This document shows positions 55,451-56,972 of a stretch of 56,972 bases of DNA, piece by piece. The notes below the pieces were generated by a model. That model made no database searches. It was given only the letters and a program-made list of their open reading frames with translations, and was not told the origin of the DNA. Origin of the DNA: Klebsiella pneumoniae (lineage in GTDB: Bacteria > Myxococcota_A > UBA796 > SXON01); the NCBI GenBank assembly GCA_945861635.1, contig CAMAWH010000032.1, positions 1 through 56,972 of the forward strand. The letters are read 5' to 3'. Both the position numbers and the translations under genes were made by a program. Within the stretch, counting starts at the first letter, position 1. Each line of letters opens with the position of its first letter.

Positions 55451-55658
55451 CCATAACGCCCATCCGACCCCGGACGCGCCGTGGCCGCCGTCTTCGGCCG
55501 ACATGTCGTGTCGCCCATAGCGCCGGGGACCAGGCCCGCCGAGGCCGGCAAGCGCTACCGGCCAGCGAGCCTGCGAGCGCCAGCCGGTGGCGATTTCCGG
55601 CCGAAGAGACGAGCCTCAATGCGCGCTATGGGCGCTCGACGGCGTCGGGTAGTTATCG
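55451..55658. repeat. attC-like site 12 (right boundary)
   Basis: Left box CCATAAC (55451-55457), right box GTTATCG (55652-55658), 208 bp. Left arm AACGCCCATCCGACCCCGGA as in site 11, central stem GCCCATAGCGCC/GCGCTATGGGC, right arm CGGCGTCGGGTAG. Next comes core DNA. Confidence 0.85.
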
Positions 55659-55696
55659 GGCGGCGCGCGGCCCGAGGGACCGCCACGACCGGTGGA

Positions 55697-56972
<1,276 letters not shown>

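Larger units (their letters stand above)
35461..55658. mobile_element. integron-like gene-cassette array with 13 attC-like sites
   Basis: Thirteen related elements (listed separately) divide 20 kb into twelve cassettes. Each element has outer boxes fitting RYYYAAC (left) and GTTRRRY (right), adjacent L-box-like repeats and a central inverted repeat, the layout of integron attC sites. The cargo is toxin-antitoxin pairs, restriction-modification and other accessory genes in both orientations. Left boundary is at a left-truncated site near 35,461, right boundary at 55,658. No canonical intI is present; the only recombinase is at 35957. The array could continue beyond either boundary only if the flanking core genes are interruptions, which seems unlikely. 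Confidence 0.8.

Noticed and set aside
35461..55658. CRISPR or transposon end repeats for the array sites
   Set aside because: Spacing is kilobase-scale and irregular, the sites carry long imperfect stems and GTTRRRY boxes, and no transposase gene was found.

Overview
The window is high-GC DNA that looks like the chromosome of an uncultured Myxococcota or other deltaproteobacterium-like organism. This is an inference from gene content: many short-signal-peptide lipoproteins with Asp/Ala or Asp/Ser low-complexity linkers, MopE-type Cys/Asp repeats (ICDGMDNNCDG-like), PKD/Ig-like repeat lipoproteins, a DUF222/HNH-type protein, and ordinary housekeeping genes (tatBC, a ParC/ParE pair, a FadL-like porin). 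No rRNA, tRNA, CRISPR array or prophage was recognised.

Positions 1-35,400 are mostly core chromosome. In order: the edge of an HNH/DUF222 gene; a large Ig-repeat lipoprotein with a glycine-rich C-terminus; an alpha/beta hydrolase; a PEGA-like protein; an SdrD-B-like secreted protein; a second Ig-repeat lipoprotein ending in a fibrinogen-like domain; a spermidine-synthase-like enzyme; a FadL-like porin; a small lipoprotein; a ccdAB toxin-antitoxin pair; a MopE/C-type-lectin lipoprotein; a 5'-nucleotidase-like lipoprotein; a WD40-like protein; a hydrolase; tatB-tatC; a class II glutamine amidotransferase; another MopE-type lipoprotein; a decayed HNH/DUF222 pseudogene with a 40-bp tandem repeat; a prolyl oligopeptidase; parC-parE; a DUF457-type membrane protein; a DUF1801 protein; and a frameshifted membrane protein.

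Positions 35,461-55,658 hold the main discovery, an integron-like gene-cassette array of about 20 kb. Thirteen attC-like elements (48-290 bp, mostly 106-219 bp) end in RYYYAAC/GTTRRRY-like boxes, contain L-box-like inner repeats and a central inverted repeat, and separate twelve cassettes. The cargo is typical of mobile or defence DNA: DUF433/DUF5615, two Phd/RelE pairs, Phd/VapC and AbrB/PIN pairs, a DMP19-like protein, a PaeR7I/XhoI-type restriction-modification system, a winged-helix protein, a three-gene coupled operon with a DUF5678-like protein and a retropepsin-like protease, a 648-residue protein with a degenerate HD-like region and a PD-(D/E)XK nuclease motif, and a possible new toxin-antitoxin pair.

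Two things set this array apart from a textbook integron. First, the only recombinase seen lacks the insertion typical of IntI, resembles the tyrosine recombinases that accompany IS91 elements, and lies inside the first cassette-like unit, with a 5' frameshift and a palindrome over its ribosome-binding site. Second, in nearly every cassette the first 13-21 bases are complementary to its own last 13-21 bases, far beyond the 7-bp R box, and differ from cassette to cassette; transition differences between the arms mostly preserve pairing as G-T on the + strand. Core chromosome resumes at 55,697 with a beta-helix lipoprotein that runs off the right edge.
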